Of a DNA stretch of 12,681 bases, positions 1 to 7,924 are shown piece after piece. The stretch is from DIGJ01 sp036658435. GTDB taxonomy: Bacteria > Bacillota > Clostridia > Lachnospirales > Lachnospiraceae. Positions within the stretch are counted from its first letter, which is position 1, and every line of letters starts with the position of its first letter. The stretch covers positions 1 through 12,681 of the forward strand of contig JAVXEO010000062.1 of the NCBI GenBank assembly GCA_036658435.1, in the 5' to 3' direction. Both the position numbers and the translations under genes were made by a program. The notes under the pieces are model-generated. The model was not told the DNA's origin, searched no databases, and saw nothing but the letters and a program-made list of their open reading frames with translations.

Positions 1-395
1 GATATTCCCAAGGCGAGAGTGCATCCGCAGTTGCTCGTTATACCTTAGCGGTAGATCGAAGATTTAAGCGCCAAGGTGATGAGCAGACCGCTGATTTCAT
101 CAGCTGTGTATCTTTTGGAAAGACTGCAGAGTTTATCGAAAGGTATTTACACCAAGGAACGCGTGTGGTTGGTTGTGGTAGAATCCAGACCGGAAGCTAT
201 ACAAACAAAGAAGGCGTGAAAGTGTATACTACGGATGTAGTAATGGAAGAGGTTGAATTTGCAGAAAGCAAGAATGCCGGAGCAGGAAATGCAGACGGTG
301 GCTTTCAGCCAAAGGCACCACAGCCAGGTCAGGCAGTTGGGGATGGATTCATGAATATTCCGGATGGAATAGACGAAGAATTACCATTTAACTAG
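1..395 (+). CDS. ssb: Single-stranded DNA-binding protein SSB, 5'-truncated by window edge
   Basis: SSB coats single-stranded DNA during replication, recombination and repair and recruits partners through its C-terminal tip. The frame is open from base 3, giving 130 visible residues. They begin in the OB fold (YSQGESASAVARYTLAVDR, then FISCVSFGKTAEF and VVGCGRIQTGSYTNKEG). A Gly/Ala/Gln-rich linker follows (about visible residues 85-115), then an acidic tip ending DEELPFN. Compared with typical SSBs, about 17-20 N-terminal residues lie outside the window. The tip has one extra Asn after the usual terminal Pro-Phe. The next gene is rpsR, 55 nt downstream, which fits the common rpsF-ssb-rpsR operon. 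The family call is very secure; only the start is missing. Confidence 0.97.
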   Translation, partial: YSQGESASAVARYTLAVDRRFKRQGDEQTADFISCVSFGKTAEFIERYLHQGTRVVGCGRIQTGSYTNKEGVKVYTTDVVMEEVEFAESKNAGAGNADGGFQPKAPQPGQAVGDGFMNIPDGIDEELPFN

Positions 396-417
396 ATTGA
401 TATTGAGAAAATGATAG

Positions 418-430
418 GCTGCCAAGCAGC
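418..430 (+). promoter_or_regulatory. Small hairpin just upstream of the rpsR ribosome binding site
   Basis: GCTGC (418-422) and GCAGC (426-430) form a perfect 5-bp stem with a CAA triloop. It lies three bases before the rpsR Shine-Dalgarno TAAGGAGGT (434-442). It has no U-tract, so it is not a terminator. It could protect mRNA ends or tune rpsR translation relative to ssb; either role is inference. Confidence 0.35.
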
Positions 431-450
431 AGATAAGGAGGTCATGTATT

Positions 451-729
451 ATGCCATATAATAAAAGTGATAGAGGCGACAGAGGCGATTCTCCAATGAA
501 GAGAAGAGGCGGTATGCGTAGAAGAAAAAAAGTTTGCGTATTCTGTGCTGATAAAGAACATAACACCATCGATTATAAAGATGTAAATAAATTAAAAAGG
601 TATGTATCGGAGAGAGGTAAAATTCTTCCTAGAAGAATCACAGGAAACTGTGCAAAACATCAAAGAGCGCTTACCGTTGCAATCAAGAGAGCAAGACACA
701 TCGCATTGTTACCTTATGTGATGGACTAA
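451..729 (+). CDS. rpsR: 30S ribosomal protein S18 (zinc-binding, C+ form)
   Basis: S18 binds the platform of the 30S subunit together with S6. The 92-residue product has a basic, Arg-rich N-terminus, then the conserved core containing YKDVNKLKRYVSERGKILPR and RITGNCAKHQRALTVAIKRAR, and a short end LLPYVMD. Cys residues in KKVCVFC (CxxC, about residues 29-32) and in NCAKHQ (CxxH, about 66-69) make up the zinc-ligand set of the C+ type of S18. The start is supported by TAAGGAGGT at 434-442, 8 nt upstream. It lies 55 nt after ssb and is closed by a terminator at 752-787, so it is the last gene of the ribosomal operon. Identification is very secure; zinc binding is inferred from the Cys/His pattern. 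Confidence 0.98.
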   Translation: MPYNKSDRGDRGDSPMKRRGGMRRRKKVCVFCADKEHNTIDYKDVNKLKRYVSERGKILPRRITGNCAKHQRALTVAIKRARHIALLPYVMD

Positions 730-751
730 AGCTTATATTTTGTAAAAATAG

Positions 752-787
752 AAGCCATTTCATAGGAAACTGTGAGATGGCTTTTTT
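752..787 (+). terminator. Rho-independent terminator of the ssb-rpsR operon
   Basis: AAGCCATTTCAT (752-763) pairs with GTGAGATGGCTT (772-783), including G-T wobbles, around an 8-nt loop. A run of T follows to 787. It lies 22 nt after the rpsR stop codon. Its 3' arm contains an ATG in frame with the next gene, but that ATG is unlikely to be used. Confidence 0.85.
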
Positions 788-812
788 GCACTATAGTAGA
801 AAGGAAAAATCC

Positions 813-2003
813 ATGGTACTATTTTTTTTAGGAACAATATTAATGAACATAGCGGCCAATCTTGCCCATCCGGTTACGCCTACGCTAATAAAAAACTTGA
901 ATTTAGGAGATTATATGTTTGGTGCGGCCTATGGTGCCATGATGTTTAGTAACTTTTTATTTTCTCCTTTTTGGGGAAAAAGAAATGAATATAGAAATAG
1001 TCGTAACACCATAGCACTGTGTAGTGTGGGCTATGCAGTGGGACAGATTTTCTTTGCAGTCTCTAAAACAGAAGGTGTGATTTTATTGGCACGTATGTTT
1101 TCCGGTGTGTTTGCAGGCGGAATCTTTGTTAGCCTTCTAACCTATGTGGTTCATGTATCCAAAGAGGAAGACAAGGGAACCAATCTTACAATTTTAGCTG
1201 GACTGAGCAGTGTGGCTGCCGCTTTTGGCTACTTTATTGGAGGTATGCTAGGAGAAATTTCAGTGGAAATTGTATTTGGAGTACAGGCATTGGCGCTGCT
1301 GTTTTCCGGCTTTTTTTTCTTGGGGGCGTGTAAAAAAGATGCTCCATCCAAATCAGAAAAAATGAAATTAAAAGAAATAATTACAACAGCAAATCCATTT
1401 ATGGCATTTGGCCAGGCAAAACGCTTTATGAATCCTCGGTTTTTTCTACTGTTTTCTGTTTGCGGCATGGCGTATTTGGGAAGTACGGCCTTTGAACAAT
1501 GCTTTAATTACTACATAAAGGATGTCTTTGAACTGACTTCCGGTTACAATGGAACCATAAAAGCAGCAATTGGTGTGGTTTCACTGATTGCCAATGGAAC
1601 CATCTGCCTATGGATTATTAGAAAAACGGATATAAAAAAGGCAGCCGTAGGGATTCTTTTTGTGGCATCGTTTCTTGCCTTTGGCGTTACTTTTAGTAAA
1701 AATCCAACGGTCTTTATTGGCATCAGTATTTTACTTTTTGCAGTCAATGGCATTTGCATCCCCCTTACACAAGAATTGGTTTCTTCCCAGGCAAATCGAG
1801 AAGATAGCAGTATTGTTATGGGCTTTTATAATGGAATCAAATCCCTGGGAGGCGTTCTGGGTGCACTCCTTGCCGGATTTTTATATACCTTTCATAAACT
1901 TTCTCCGATATGGTTTGGAGGAGCTGCATTTGTAATGGCAGCACTCATTGGAATTCGATATATTAATTTATGCAGGGGAAAAAAGAAGGAAAGAACGTTA
2001 TAA
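813..2003 (+). CDS. Major facilitator superfamily (MFS) transporter, DHA1-like
   Basis: Predicted 396-residue polytopic membrane transporter, probably proton-coupled efflux; the substrate cannot be told from sequence. Hydrophobic segments are spread over two halves, consistent with 12 helices. The loop after helix 2 (SPFWGKRNEYRNSRN, residues 51-65) is a degenerate MFS motif A. ARMFSGVFAGGIF (93-105) resembles the helix-4 Arg/Gly motif. A charged central loop lies at about 172-206, and the C-terminal half has GIKSLGGVLGALLAGFLY (341-358). An in-frame ATG at 777 exists, but it lies inside the 3' arm of the preceding terminator and has no ribosome binding site. The ATG at 813 has AAGGAA at 801-806, 6 nt upstream, and puts the first helix right at the N-terminus, so I prefer it. 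No clear promoter is visible between the terminator and the start. Expression may depend on read-through. Antibiotic or drug efflux is possible but not shown. Confidence 0.88.
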   Translation: MVLFFLGTILMNIAANLAHPVTPTLIKNLNLGDYMFGAAYGAMMFSNFLFSPFWGKRNEYRNSRNTIALCSVGYAVGQIFFAVSKTEGVILLARMFSGVFAGGIFVSLLTYVVHVSKEEDKGTNLTILAGLSSVAAAFGYFIGGMLGEISVEIVFGVQALALLFSGFFFLGACKKDAPSKSEKMKLKEIITTANPFMAFGQAKRFMNPRFFLLFSVCGMAYLGSTAFEQCFNYYIKDVFELTSGYNGTIKAAIGVVSLIANGTICLWIIRKTDIKKAAVGILFVASFLAFGVTFSKNPTVFIGISILLFAVNGICIPLTQELVSSQANREDSSIVMGFYNGIKSLGGVLGALLAGFLYTFHKLSPIWFGGAAFVMAALIGIRYINLCRGKKKERTL

Positions 2004-2015
2004 AGAAATAGGGGC

Positions 2016-2044
2016 TTTAATTTCCGAGGTATAAATGGTATAAT
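2016..2044 (+). promoter_or_regulatory. Predicted sigma-A promoter with extended -10, upstream of gdpP
   Basis: A perfect TATAAT at 2039-2044 is preceded by TGG (2036-2038), giving an extended -10 (TGnTATAAT). A weak -35 (TTTAAT, 2016-2021) lies 17 nt upstream. Transcription would start near 2051, about 34 nt before the gdpP ATG, and would serve the gdpP-rplI-dnaB-dnaX-ybaB-recR block. Confidence 0.7.
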
Positions 2045-2084
2045 TTATTCTGTACCTTTATGTGAAATAGACTGGAGAGTATAT

Positions 2085-4145
2085 ATGAAGAAAGACAAAA
2101 AGCTGAGAGCATTAAAAACATATTTATGCTGGCCGATTATGTTTACACCCCTTCTGGTTATGATGAATATAAGCATTGCAATTGTTGATAAAAAAGCAGG
2201 GCTCTATATGGCAGCCTATGTTGTAATCTACTTAATGGTAGCAATACTCTTATTTATATCAAGACGTTCCGCGTTAGAACGAGATGTGGTTTCCTATGCT
2301 GCAAATTATGGAAAAGTGCAAAAACAACTTCTTCGTGAAATGGTACTTCCCTATGGGGTGTTGGATATGAATGGACGGCTTTTGTGGGGAAATGATGAAT
2401 TTATTAGTATCATTGGAGATGAAAAAGAAGCAAGAAAGAGCATAGCCAATGTAATTCCGGAAATTACAGGAGAATATCTTCCTAAGACTGAGGATTTGGA
2501 CGAGGAGCTCCATGGAGTTATTGACGAAAAGAATTACAAAATTGTAATGCGCCGGATTGAACTGGAAGAAACCGGACAGTCCAATGCCAAAGGACTTGGA
2601 AAAGAATTAGAGAGATTTAGCGACAGCAATACACTGATTAATATTTATTTGTATGACGAAACAGAGATTATGGCTTATATGAAAGAAAATAAAGAACAGC
2701 GTATGGTAGTGGGCCTTCTCTATATTGATAATTATGAAGAAGCACTGGAAACAATTGATGAGGTGAGACGTTCCTTATTGGTTGCACTGGTGGACAGAAA
2801 AATAAATAAATACATGCAGGGCATTGATGCAATTATAAAGAAATTGGAAAAGGATAAATATATTTTTGTATTTCAGCAAAAGTATCTATCGGAATTGCAA
2901 AGCAATAAGTTTGCAATTTTAGAAGAAGTGCGAACCGTTAATATTGGAAACGAAATGTCGGTAACCATTAGTATTGGACTGGGCGTTCACGAAAGTTCTT
3001 ATCTCCAGGGATACGAATATGCACGGGCGGCCATTGACCTGGCATTGGGACGTGGCGGCGACCAGTCCATTATAAAAGAAGGGGAAAAGATTCTTTACTA
3101 TGGAGGCAAGAGCGTTCAGGTAGAGAAAAATACCCGTGTAAAAGCGAGAGTAAAGGCACATGCTCTAAAGGAGCTGGTGGAAGCCAAAGAGGAAGTCGTA
3201 GTTATGGGACATGCCCTTGGTGATGTGGACTCCTTTGGTGCTGCAGTGGGTGTTTACCGAATTGCTAAGACCCTTAATAAAAAGGCACACATCGTGATTA
3301 ATGATGTGACGACATCGGTACGTCCTATTATGGAACGGTTTATTGATAATCCGGAATACGAAGAGGACATGATTATATCAGGAAAACAAGCGTTGGAGAT
3401 TGTAAATGGAAATACCCTGCTTGTAATTGTAGACGTAAACCGTCCCAACTATACGGAATGTAAGGAACTGATTGATTTAACCAATACCGTTGTTATTTTA
3501 GACCATCATAGAAGAACGGATGAGGCCATTCATCATGCCGTACTTTCCTATATTGAACCCTATGCTTCTTCGGCTTGTGAAATGGTAGCAGAGATTCTCC
3601 AGTACATAGGAGATGGATTGAAGCTGCGTCAGGCAGAGGCAGATGCTATGTATTCCGGCATTATGATCGATACGGATAACTTCCTTACAAAGACCGGAGT
3701 GCGAACCTTTGAGGCGGCAGCCTATCTTAGGAGACATGGTGCCGACGTAACCAGAATCCGAAAAGGATTTCGAAGTGATATGAAAGAATATATGGTGCGG
3801 GCAGATGCCATCCAGCATACGGAAGTCTATCTGGACTTCTATGCTATTACCGTATGCAGTGGCGGGGAAGTAAACAGTCCCACTATTCTTGGGGCACAGG
3901 TAGCAAATGAACTTCTGGACATTCAGGGAATTAAAGCATCCTTTGTTTTGACGGAGTTTAATAATAAGATTTATATTAGTGCCAGATCCATTGATGAACT
4001 AAACGTTCAGGTGGTTATGGAGAAACTTGGCGGCGGTGGTCATATGAGCGTTGCAGGCGCACAACTTTGCGACTGCACGGTGGAAGAAGCCAAGGTGATA
4101 CTTCATGAATTATTGAATAAAATGAAAGAGGAAGGAGAACTATAA
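2085..4145 (+). CDS. gdpP: Cyclic-di-AMP phosphodiesterase GdpP (YybT family)
   Basis: Membrane-bound enzyme that hydrolyses the second messenger c-di-AMP to pApA, so it influences potassium and osmotic balance, cell-wall stress and beta-lactam tolerance. The 686 residues show two membrane helices (about 14-34 and 38-58), a PAS-like region (about 75-165), a degenerate GGDEF domain (about 200-325) and a DHH/DHHA1 phosphoesterase. The GGDEF signature is replaced around residues 256-263, while the SVTISIGLG strand (292-300) is kept. The catalytic motifs are intact: GHALGDVDS (375-383), the Asp in VIVDVN (D450), DHH (473-475), SGIMIDTDNF with D529, and GGGGHMSVAGA (649-659). Length is close to the Bacillus homologue. 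GGAGAG at 2074-2079 supports the start. Its stop overlaps the rplI start by 1 nt, the same gdpP-rplI-dnaB order as in Bacillus. Heme binding by the PAS domain is known in some family members and is not verifiable here. Confidence 0.96.
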   Translation: MKKDKKLRALKTYLCWPIMFTPLLVMMNISIAIVDKKAGLYMAAYVVIYLMVAILLFISRRSALERDVVSYAANYGKVQKQLLREMVLPYGVLDMNGRLLWGNDEFISIIGDEKEARKSIANVIPEITGEYLPKTEDLDEELHGVIDEKNYKIVMRRIELEETGQSNAKGLGKELERFSDSNTLINIYLYDETEIMAYMKENKEQRMVVGLLYIDNYEEALETIDEVRRSLLVALVDRKINKYMQGIDAIIKKLEKDKYIFVFQQKYLSELQSNKFAILEEVRTVNIGNEMSVTISIGLGVHESSYLQGYEYARAAIDLALGRGGDQSIIKEGEKILYYGGKSVQVEKNTRVKARVKAHALKELVEAKEEVVVMGHALGDVDSFGAAVGVYRIAKTLNKKAHIVINDVTTSVRPIMERFIDNPEYEEDMIISGKQALEIVNGNTLLVIVDVNRPNYTECKELIDLTNTVVILDHHRRTDEAIHHAVLSYIEPYASSACEMVAEILQYIGDGLKLRQAEADAMYSGIMIDTDNFLTKTGVRTFEAAAYLRRHGADVTRIRKGFRSDMKEYMVRADAIQHTEVYLDFYAITVCSGGEVNSPTILGAQVANELLDIQGIKASFVLTEFNNKIYISARSIDELNVQVVMEKLGGGGHMSVAGAQLCDCTVEEAKVILHELLNKMKEEGEL

Positions 4146-4591
4146 TGGAAGTTATTTTATTGGAAGATGTAAAGTCCCTTGGTAAAAAGGGGGAAATGGT
4201 ATCTATAAATGATGGCTATGCAAGAAATTTTATCCTGCCAAAGAAGTTAGGAATTGAGGCAACCTCAAGAAATTTAAACGATTTGAAGTTAAAGAAGGCA
4301 AATGATGAAAGAATCGCTCAGGAAAAATGGGAAGAGGCAAAAGCCTTTGCAGCAGAAATCGGTCAGAAAAAGGTGGAGATTCCCATTAAGGCAGGAAAAG
4401 ATGGGAAGGCTTTTGGCTCGGTATCTACAAAAGAGATTGCCCAGGCAGCAAAAGACCAGTTGGGTTATGATATAGATAAGAAGAAGATGCAGCTGGCAGA
4501 ACCCATCAAGAGTGCAGGCATCTTTACGGTATCCATAAAAATCCATCCTAAGGTTGCGGCAGAACTAAAGGTACATGTAAAAGAGATCTGA
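4145..4591 (+). CDS. rplI: 50S ribosomal protein L9
   Basis: L9 binds 23S rRNA and extends from the 50S subunit, helping translational fidelity. The 148-residue product matches the family length. The N-terminal rRNA-binding domain (residues 1-50) starts MEVILLEDVKSLGKKGEMV and contains DGYARNFILPKKLG. A long charged connecting helix follows (about 45-75), then a C-terminal domain with GKAFGSVSTKEIA (about 87-102). Translation is probably coupled to gdpP: the gdpP TAA and the rplI ATG share one base (TAATG). AAGGAG at 4132-4137 lies within the gdpP end, 7 nt upstream. dnaB follows after 16 nt. Confidence 0.98.
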   Translation: MEVILLEDVKSLGKKGEMVSINDGYARNFILPKKLGIEATSRNLNDLKLKKANDERIAQEKWEEAKAFAAEIGQKKVEIPIKAGKDGKAFGSVSTKEIAQAAKDQLGYDIDKKKMQLAEPIKSAGIFTVSIKIHPKVAAELKVHVKEI

Positions 4592-4607
4592 TAGTGGGGA
4601 GCAAGGA

Positions 4608-5951
4608 ATGGACGAGGCGTTAATTAAGAGAATACTGCCACATAGCCCAGAGGCGGAACAGTCGGTTATTGGTTCTATGATAATGGATCGGGATGCAGTT
4701 ACCAGTGCATCTGAAATATTGGTTGGGGAGGATTTTTACCAACACCAGTATGGGGTCTTGTTCGATGCAATGCTAGAGCTTTATGGAGAAGGAAAGCCGG
4801 TGGATTTGGTTACTCTTCAAAATAAATTAAAAGAAAAAGAAGTTCCCCCGGAACTTTGCAGTGTTGAATTTATACGAGACCTGGTTGCGGTGGTACCAAC
4901 TTCGGCAAATGCTAAGTATTATGCGAATATTGTAAAAGAAAAAGCGGTTTTAAGACGGCTGATTAAAGTGAGCGAAGGAATCGCCAATGCATGTTATCTA
5001 AACAAAGAGCCTTTAGATATAATATTAGAAGATACAGAAAAAAAGATTTTTGATGTGGTACAAAATAAATCCACAGAAGAATTTATGAGTATAAAAGAAG
5101 TGGTCCTTCATTCTCTGGAAAGCATTGAAGCTGCAGCAAAAAATAAGGGAAGCGTTACGGGTATTGCCACCGGATTTTATGATTTGGATTATAAAACAGC
5201 CGGAATGCAGCCTTCCGATTTGGTCTTAATAGCCGCCCGCCCCTCCATGGGAAAGACGGCATTTGTATTAAATATTGCAGAATATGCGGCGGTTAAAAAT
5301 GATATTCCTACGGCGATATTCAGCCTTGAAATGTCCAAGGAGCAACTTGCAAAACGTATTTTAGCAATGAATTCCAAAGTGGATTCCCAAGGAATCCGTA
5401 GTGGAGAACTAAAGGATGAAGATTGGATAAAATTAGTAGAGAGTGTAAAGACCGTAGGAAATTCTAAGCTTATGATTGATGACACACCGGGAATTACCGT
5501 GGCAGAACTTCGCTCCAAATGCAGAAAGATGAAATTGGAACATGGACTGGGAATGGTAATTATTGATTACTTACAGCTTATGTCCGGAGGAAAGAAAATA
5601 GAATCCAGACAACAGGAGGTATCGGATATTTCCCGTTCCCTAAAGGGATTGGCAAGGGAAATCAATGCACCCATTATTGCACTGTCTCAGCTAAGCCGTG
5701 CAGTAGAACAGCGGCCGGATAAAAGACCGATGCTTTCAGACCTTCGTGAATCGGGAGCCATTGAGCAGGATGCCGACGTGGTTATGTTTATTTATCGGGA
5801 TGACTATTACAATCATGATACAGAGGAACCCGGAGTTGCAGAGATTATTATTGGAAAGCAGAGAAATGGTCCAACGGGAACGGTAAAGCTTGGCTGGCAG
5901 GCACAGTTTACCAAGTTTGTAAATTTAGAAAAGAATTATAACAAGGACTAA
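4608..5951 (+). CDS. dnaB: Replicative DNA helicase DnaB (DnaC in Bacillus)
   Basis: Hexameric ATP-driven helicase that unwinds DNA at the replication fork and binds primase and the clamp loader. The 447-residue protein has the N-terminal helical DnaB domain (about 1-105, starting PHSPEAEQSVIGSMI), a linker, and a RecA-like C-terminal ATPase (about 180-440). Key motifs are Walker A ARPSMGKT (210-217, Lys216), SLEMS with Glu241, Walker B VIIDYLQLM (317-325), the SQLSR switch region (360-364) and KQRNGPTG (417-424), which carries the predicted arginine finger Arg419. All are intact and there is no intein. A GGGGA ribosome binding site at 4596-4600 sits 7 nt upstream. Together with dnaX and recR it makes this operon a replication-repair unit. 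Confidence 0.98.
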   Translation: MDEALIKRILPHSPEAEQSVIGSMIMDRDAVTSASEILVGEDFYQHQYGVLFDAMLELYGEGKPVDLVTLQNKLKEKEVPPELCSVEFIRDLVAVVPTSANAKYYANIVKEKAVLRRLIKVSEGIANACYLNKEPLDIILEDTEKKIFDVVQNKSTEEFMSIKEVVLHSLESIEAAAKNKGSVTGIATGFYDLDYKTAGMQPSDLVLIAARPSMGKTAFVLNIAEYAAVKNDIPTAIFSLEMSKEQLAKRILAMNSKVDSQGIRSGELKDEDWIKLVESVKTVGNSKLMIDDTPGITVAELRSKCRKMKLEHGLGMVIIDYLQLMSGGKKIESRQQEVSDISRSLKGLAREINAPIIALSQLSRAVEQRPDKRPMLSDLRESGAIEQDADVVMFIYRDDYYNHDTEEPGVAEIIIGKQRNGPTGTVKLGWQAQFTKFVNLEKNYNKD

Positions 5952-5978
5952 ATAAGTGGAAAAGAAGGAAGATGCAGT

Positions 5979-7550
5979 ATGTCCTATATGGCGTTATATA
6001 GAAAGTTTCGACCACGAAATTTTGAAGATGTAAAAGGGCAGGAACACATTGTAACAACTCTGAAAAACCAAATAAAGGCAGACCGAATTGGACATGCCTA
6101 TCTTTTTTGCGGAACCAGAGGAACCGGTAAAACAAGTGTTGCCAAAATACTGGCAAAAGCAGTGAATTGCGAACATCCGGTGGATGGAAGCCCTTGCAAT
6201 GAATGTAAGATGTGCAAAAAGATACAGGAACAAACTTCCATGAATGTAATTGAAATGGATGCGGCCTCTAACAATGGGGTGGATAACATCCGTGACATTG
6301 TAAATGATGTACAGTATTCTCCAACGGAAGGAAAGTATAAGGTTTATATTATAGATGAAGTTCATATGCTTTCTACAGGAGCATTTAATGCTTTGTTAAA
6401 GACCCTGGAAGAACCGCCTTCTTATGTAATTTTTATTTTGGCAACCACAGAAGCCCATAAGATTCCAACGACGATATTGTCTCGCTGTCAGAGATATGAC
6501 TTTAAACGAATTACCATGGAAACCATGAAAGCCCGATTACAGGAACTTTTACAAAAAGAAGGGGTTGAGGCAGAAGAAAAGGCCATTCGCTATATTGCCA
6601 AGGCTGCCGATGGCTCCATGCGTGATGCTCTTAGTTTGCTGGATCAATGTATTGCTTTTTACCTGGGAGAAACCCTTACCTATGATAAGGTGCTGGAAGT
6701 GTTGGGAACCGTGGATATGGAAGTATTTGGCCGCTTGTACCGTCATATTGTACGAAATGAAGTGATAGAAACCATAGGATTACTGGAAGAAATGGTAATA
6801 GCAGGTCGGGACCTTTCACAATTTGTCATAGACTTCACCTGGTACCTGCGAAATCTTCTGCTGATCAAAACTTCTCGGGAGGCATTTGATATAATTGATG
6901 TTTCCGGTGAACAGGAAGCTATTTTAAAACAGGAAGCCACACTTTTGGATGGAGATACTATAATGCGCTATATTCGTGTACTCTCAGAACTATCCAATCA
7001 AATTAAGTATGCCAGCCAGAAGAGAGTACTAATTGAAATTGCTTTGATTAAATTGTGTAAACCGGAAATGGAAACAAATTTTGATTCCATTCTGGATCGA
7101 ATCCGCCATCTTGAGGAAAAAGTGGAAAATGGCGTGATGGTACAAAAAGAAAACGACAGGAAAGCAGATATCATAACAGAAGATAAAGAAAAGAAGACGG
7201 ATTTGGTGGCAGAACCCTGTCAGGAGGCAATTCCGGAAGATATAAGAAAAGTAGCAGAGAACTGGAAATCTATAGTAAATATGCTTCCTTCTGCGGTGCG
7301 CTCTATGATGACAACGGCGCGTCCTACAGTAGGAGAGGGCAATGCCCTGCTTTTACTATTTACCGATGAAATGGAAAAAGAATATGTGGGAAATCAGGAA
7401 CATATACAACAGATGGAAGCATTGATTCGCCAGAAGATTCATAAGGAAGTTTCCGTTAGAACACAACTGGTACTAGATACCCATAAGTCAGCCGGCAATT
7501 TTGTCGACTTGACGCACCTGATAAATATGAACATAGAATATGAAGATTAA
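5979..7550 (+). CDS. dnaX: DNA polymerase III tau/gamma subunit (clamp-loader ATPase)
   Basis: DnaX is the motor of the clamp loader, which opens and loads the beta sliding clamp and links polymerase to helicase. The 523-residue protein has Walker A GTRGTGKT (45-52), a four-Cys zinc module (C64, C73, C76, C79), Walker B IIDEVHML (124-131), sensor I LATTE (154-158) and the SRC motif (168-170). A collar domain follows to about residue 360. An acidic/lysine-rich spacer (about 375-415) leads to a shorter C-terminal domain. I see no in-frame A-AAA-AAG slippage site near the collar/spacer junction, so a programmed-frameshift gamma form is not supported. AAGGAAG at 5965-5971 lies 7 nt before the ATG. 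The gene is 27 nt after dnaB, with ybaB following. Confidence 0.98.
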   Translation: MSYMALYRKFRPRNFEDVKGQEHIVTTLKNQIKADRIGHAYLFCGTRGTGKTSVAKILAKAVNCEHPVDGSPCNECKMCKKIQEQTSMNVIEMDAASNNGVDNIRDIVNDVQYSPTEGKYKVYIIDEVHMLSTGAFNALLKTLEEPPSYVIFILATTEAHKIPTTILSRCQRYDFKRITMETMKARLQELLQKEGVEAEEKAIRYIAKAADGSMRDALSLLDQCIAFYLGETLTYDKVLEVLGTVDMEVFGRLYRHIVRNEVIETIGLLEEMVIAGRDLSQFVIDFTWYLRNLLLIKTSREAFDIIDVSGEQEAILKQEATLLDGDTIMRYIRVLSELSNQIKYASQKRVLIEIALIKLCKPEMETNFDSILDRIRHLEEKVENGVMVQKENDRKADIITEDKEKKTDLVAEPCQEAIPEDIRKVAENWKSIVNMLPSAVRSMMTTARPTVGEGNALLLLFTDEMEKEYVGNQEHIQQMEALIRQKIHKEVSVRTQLVLDTHKSAGNFVDLTHLINMNIEYED

Positions 7551-7564
7551 AGGAGAACAAAATT

Positions 7565-7924
7565 ATGGCAAAGCGTGGAGGATTTCCGGGTGGAGGAATG
7601 CCGGGCAACATGAATAACTTAATGAAACAGGCACAGAGAATGCAAAAGCAAATGGAAGAAAAGACAAAAGAACTGGAAGACCAGCAATATGAAGCAACGG
7701 CAGGCGGCGGAGCCGTTTGTGTTGTGGTATCAGGCAAGAAGGAAATTGTTTCAGTAAAACTGACAGAAGAAATCGTAGATCCGGAAGACATTGAAATGCT
7801 GGAAGATCTTATTGTTGCCGCAACCAATGAGGCACTTCGCAAGATGGAAGAAGCTTCTTCTGAGGTAATGGGTTCCATTGCCGGTGGACTGGGTGGCGGA
7901 CTTGGAGGAGGACTTCCTTTCTAA
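7565..7924 (+). CDS. ebfC: YbaB/EbfC-family nucleoid-associated protein
   Basis: Small dimeric DNA-binding protein of the YbaB/EbfC family, which coats DNA and is nearly always encoded between dnaX and recR. The 119-residue product has a Gly/Met-rich start (AKRGGFPGGGMPGNMNNLM), the long helix with MKQAQRMQKQMEEKTKELE (about 21-40), the core AGGGAVCVVVSGKKEIVSVKL (about 47-67) and DPEDIEMLEDLIVAATNEA. The C-terminal tail is glycine-rich and ends GGGLGGGLPF. AAAGGAG overlaps the dnaX stop (7549-7555), 9 nt before the ATG. The stop overlaps the recR start by 1 nt. Known in Bacillus as yaaK. Confidence 0.96.
   Translation: MAKRGGFPGGGMPGNMNNLMKQAQRMQKQMEEKTKELEDQQYEATAGGGAVCVVVSGKKEIVSVKLTEEIVDPEDIEMLEDLIVAATNEALRKMEEASSEVMGSIAGGLGGGLGGGLPF
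7904..7911 (+). promoter_or_regulatory. recR ribosome binding site embedded in ybaB glycine codons
   Basis: GGAGGAGG lies inside the glycine codons of the YbaB C-terminal tail, 12 nt before the recR ATG at 7924. It is the only Shine-Dalgarno candidate for recR. The 1-nt TAATG overlap suggests translational coupling. Confidence 0.6.

Noticed and set aside
792..797. TATAGT as a -10 box for the MFS gene
   Set aside because: Transcription would start at about 804, inside the ribosome binding site, and there is no matching -35.
5952..5978. Small cytoplasmic (SRP) RNA expected near dnaX in some Firmicutes
   Set aside because: Only 27 nt separate dnaB and dnaX, so there is no room; no other SRP RNA, tRNA or rRNA was seen in the window.
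5994..6365. Minus-strand ORFs opposite dnaX
   Set aside because: They are shadows of a fully conserved dnaX reading frame.
7095..7205. Possible programmed frameshift in dnaX (A-rich stretch after the collar domain)
   Set aside because: Runs such as CAA AAA GAA are present, but none has the A-AAA-AAG phase relative to the reading frame, and no downstream hairpin or nearby -1 stop was evident.
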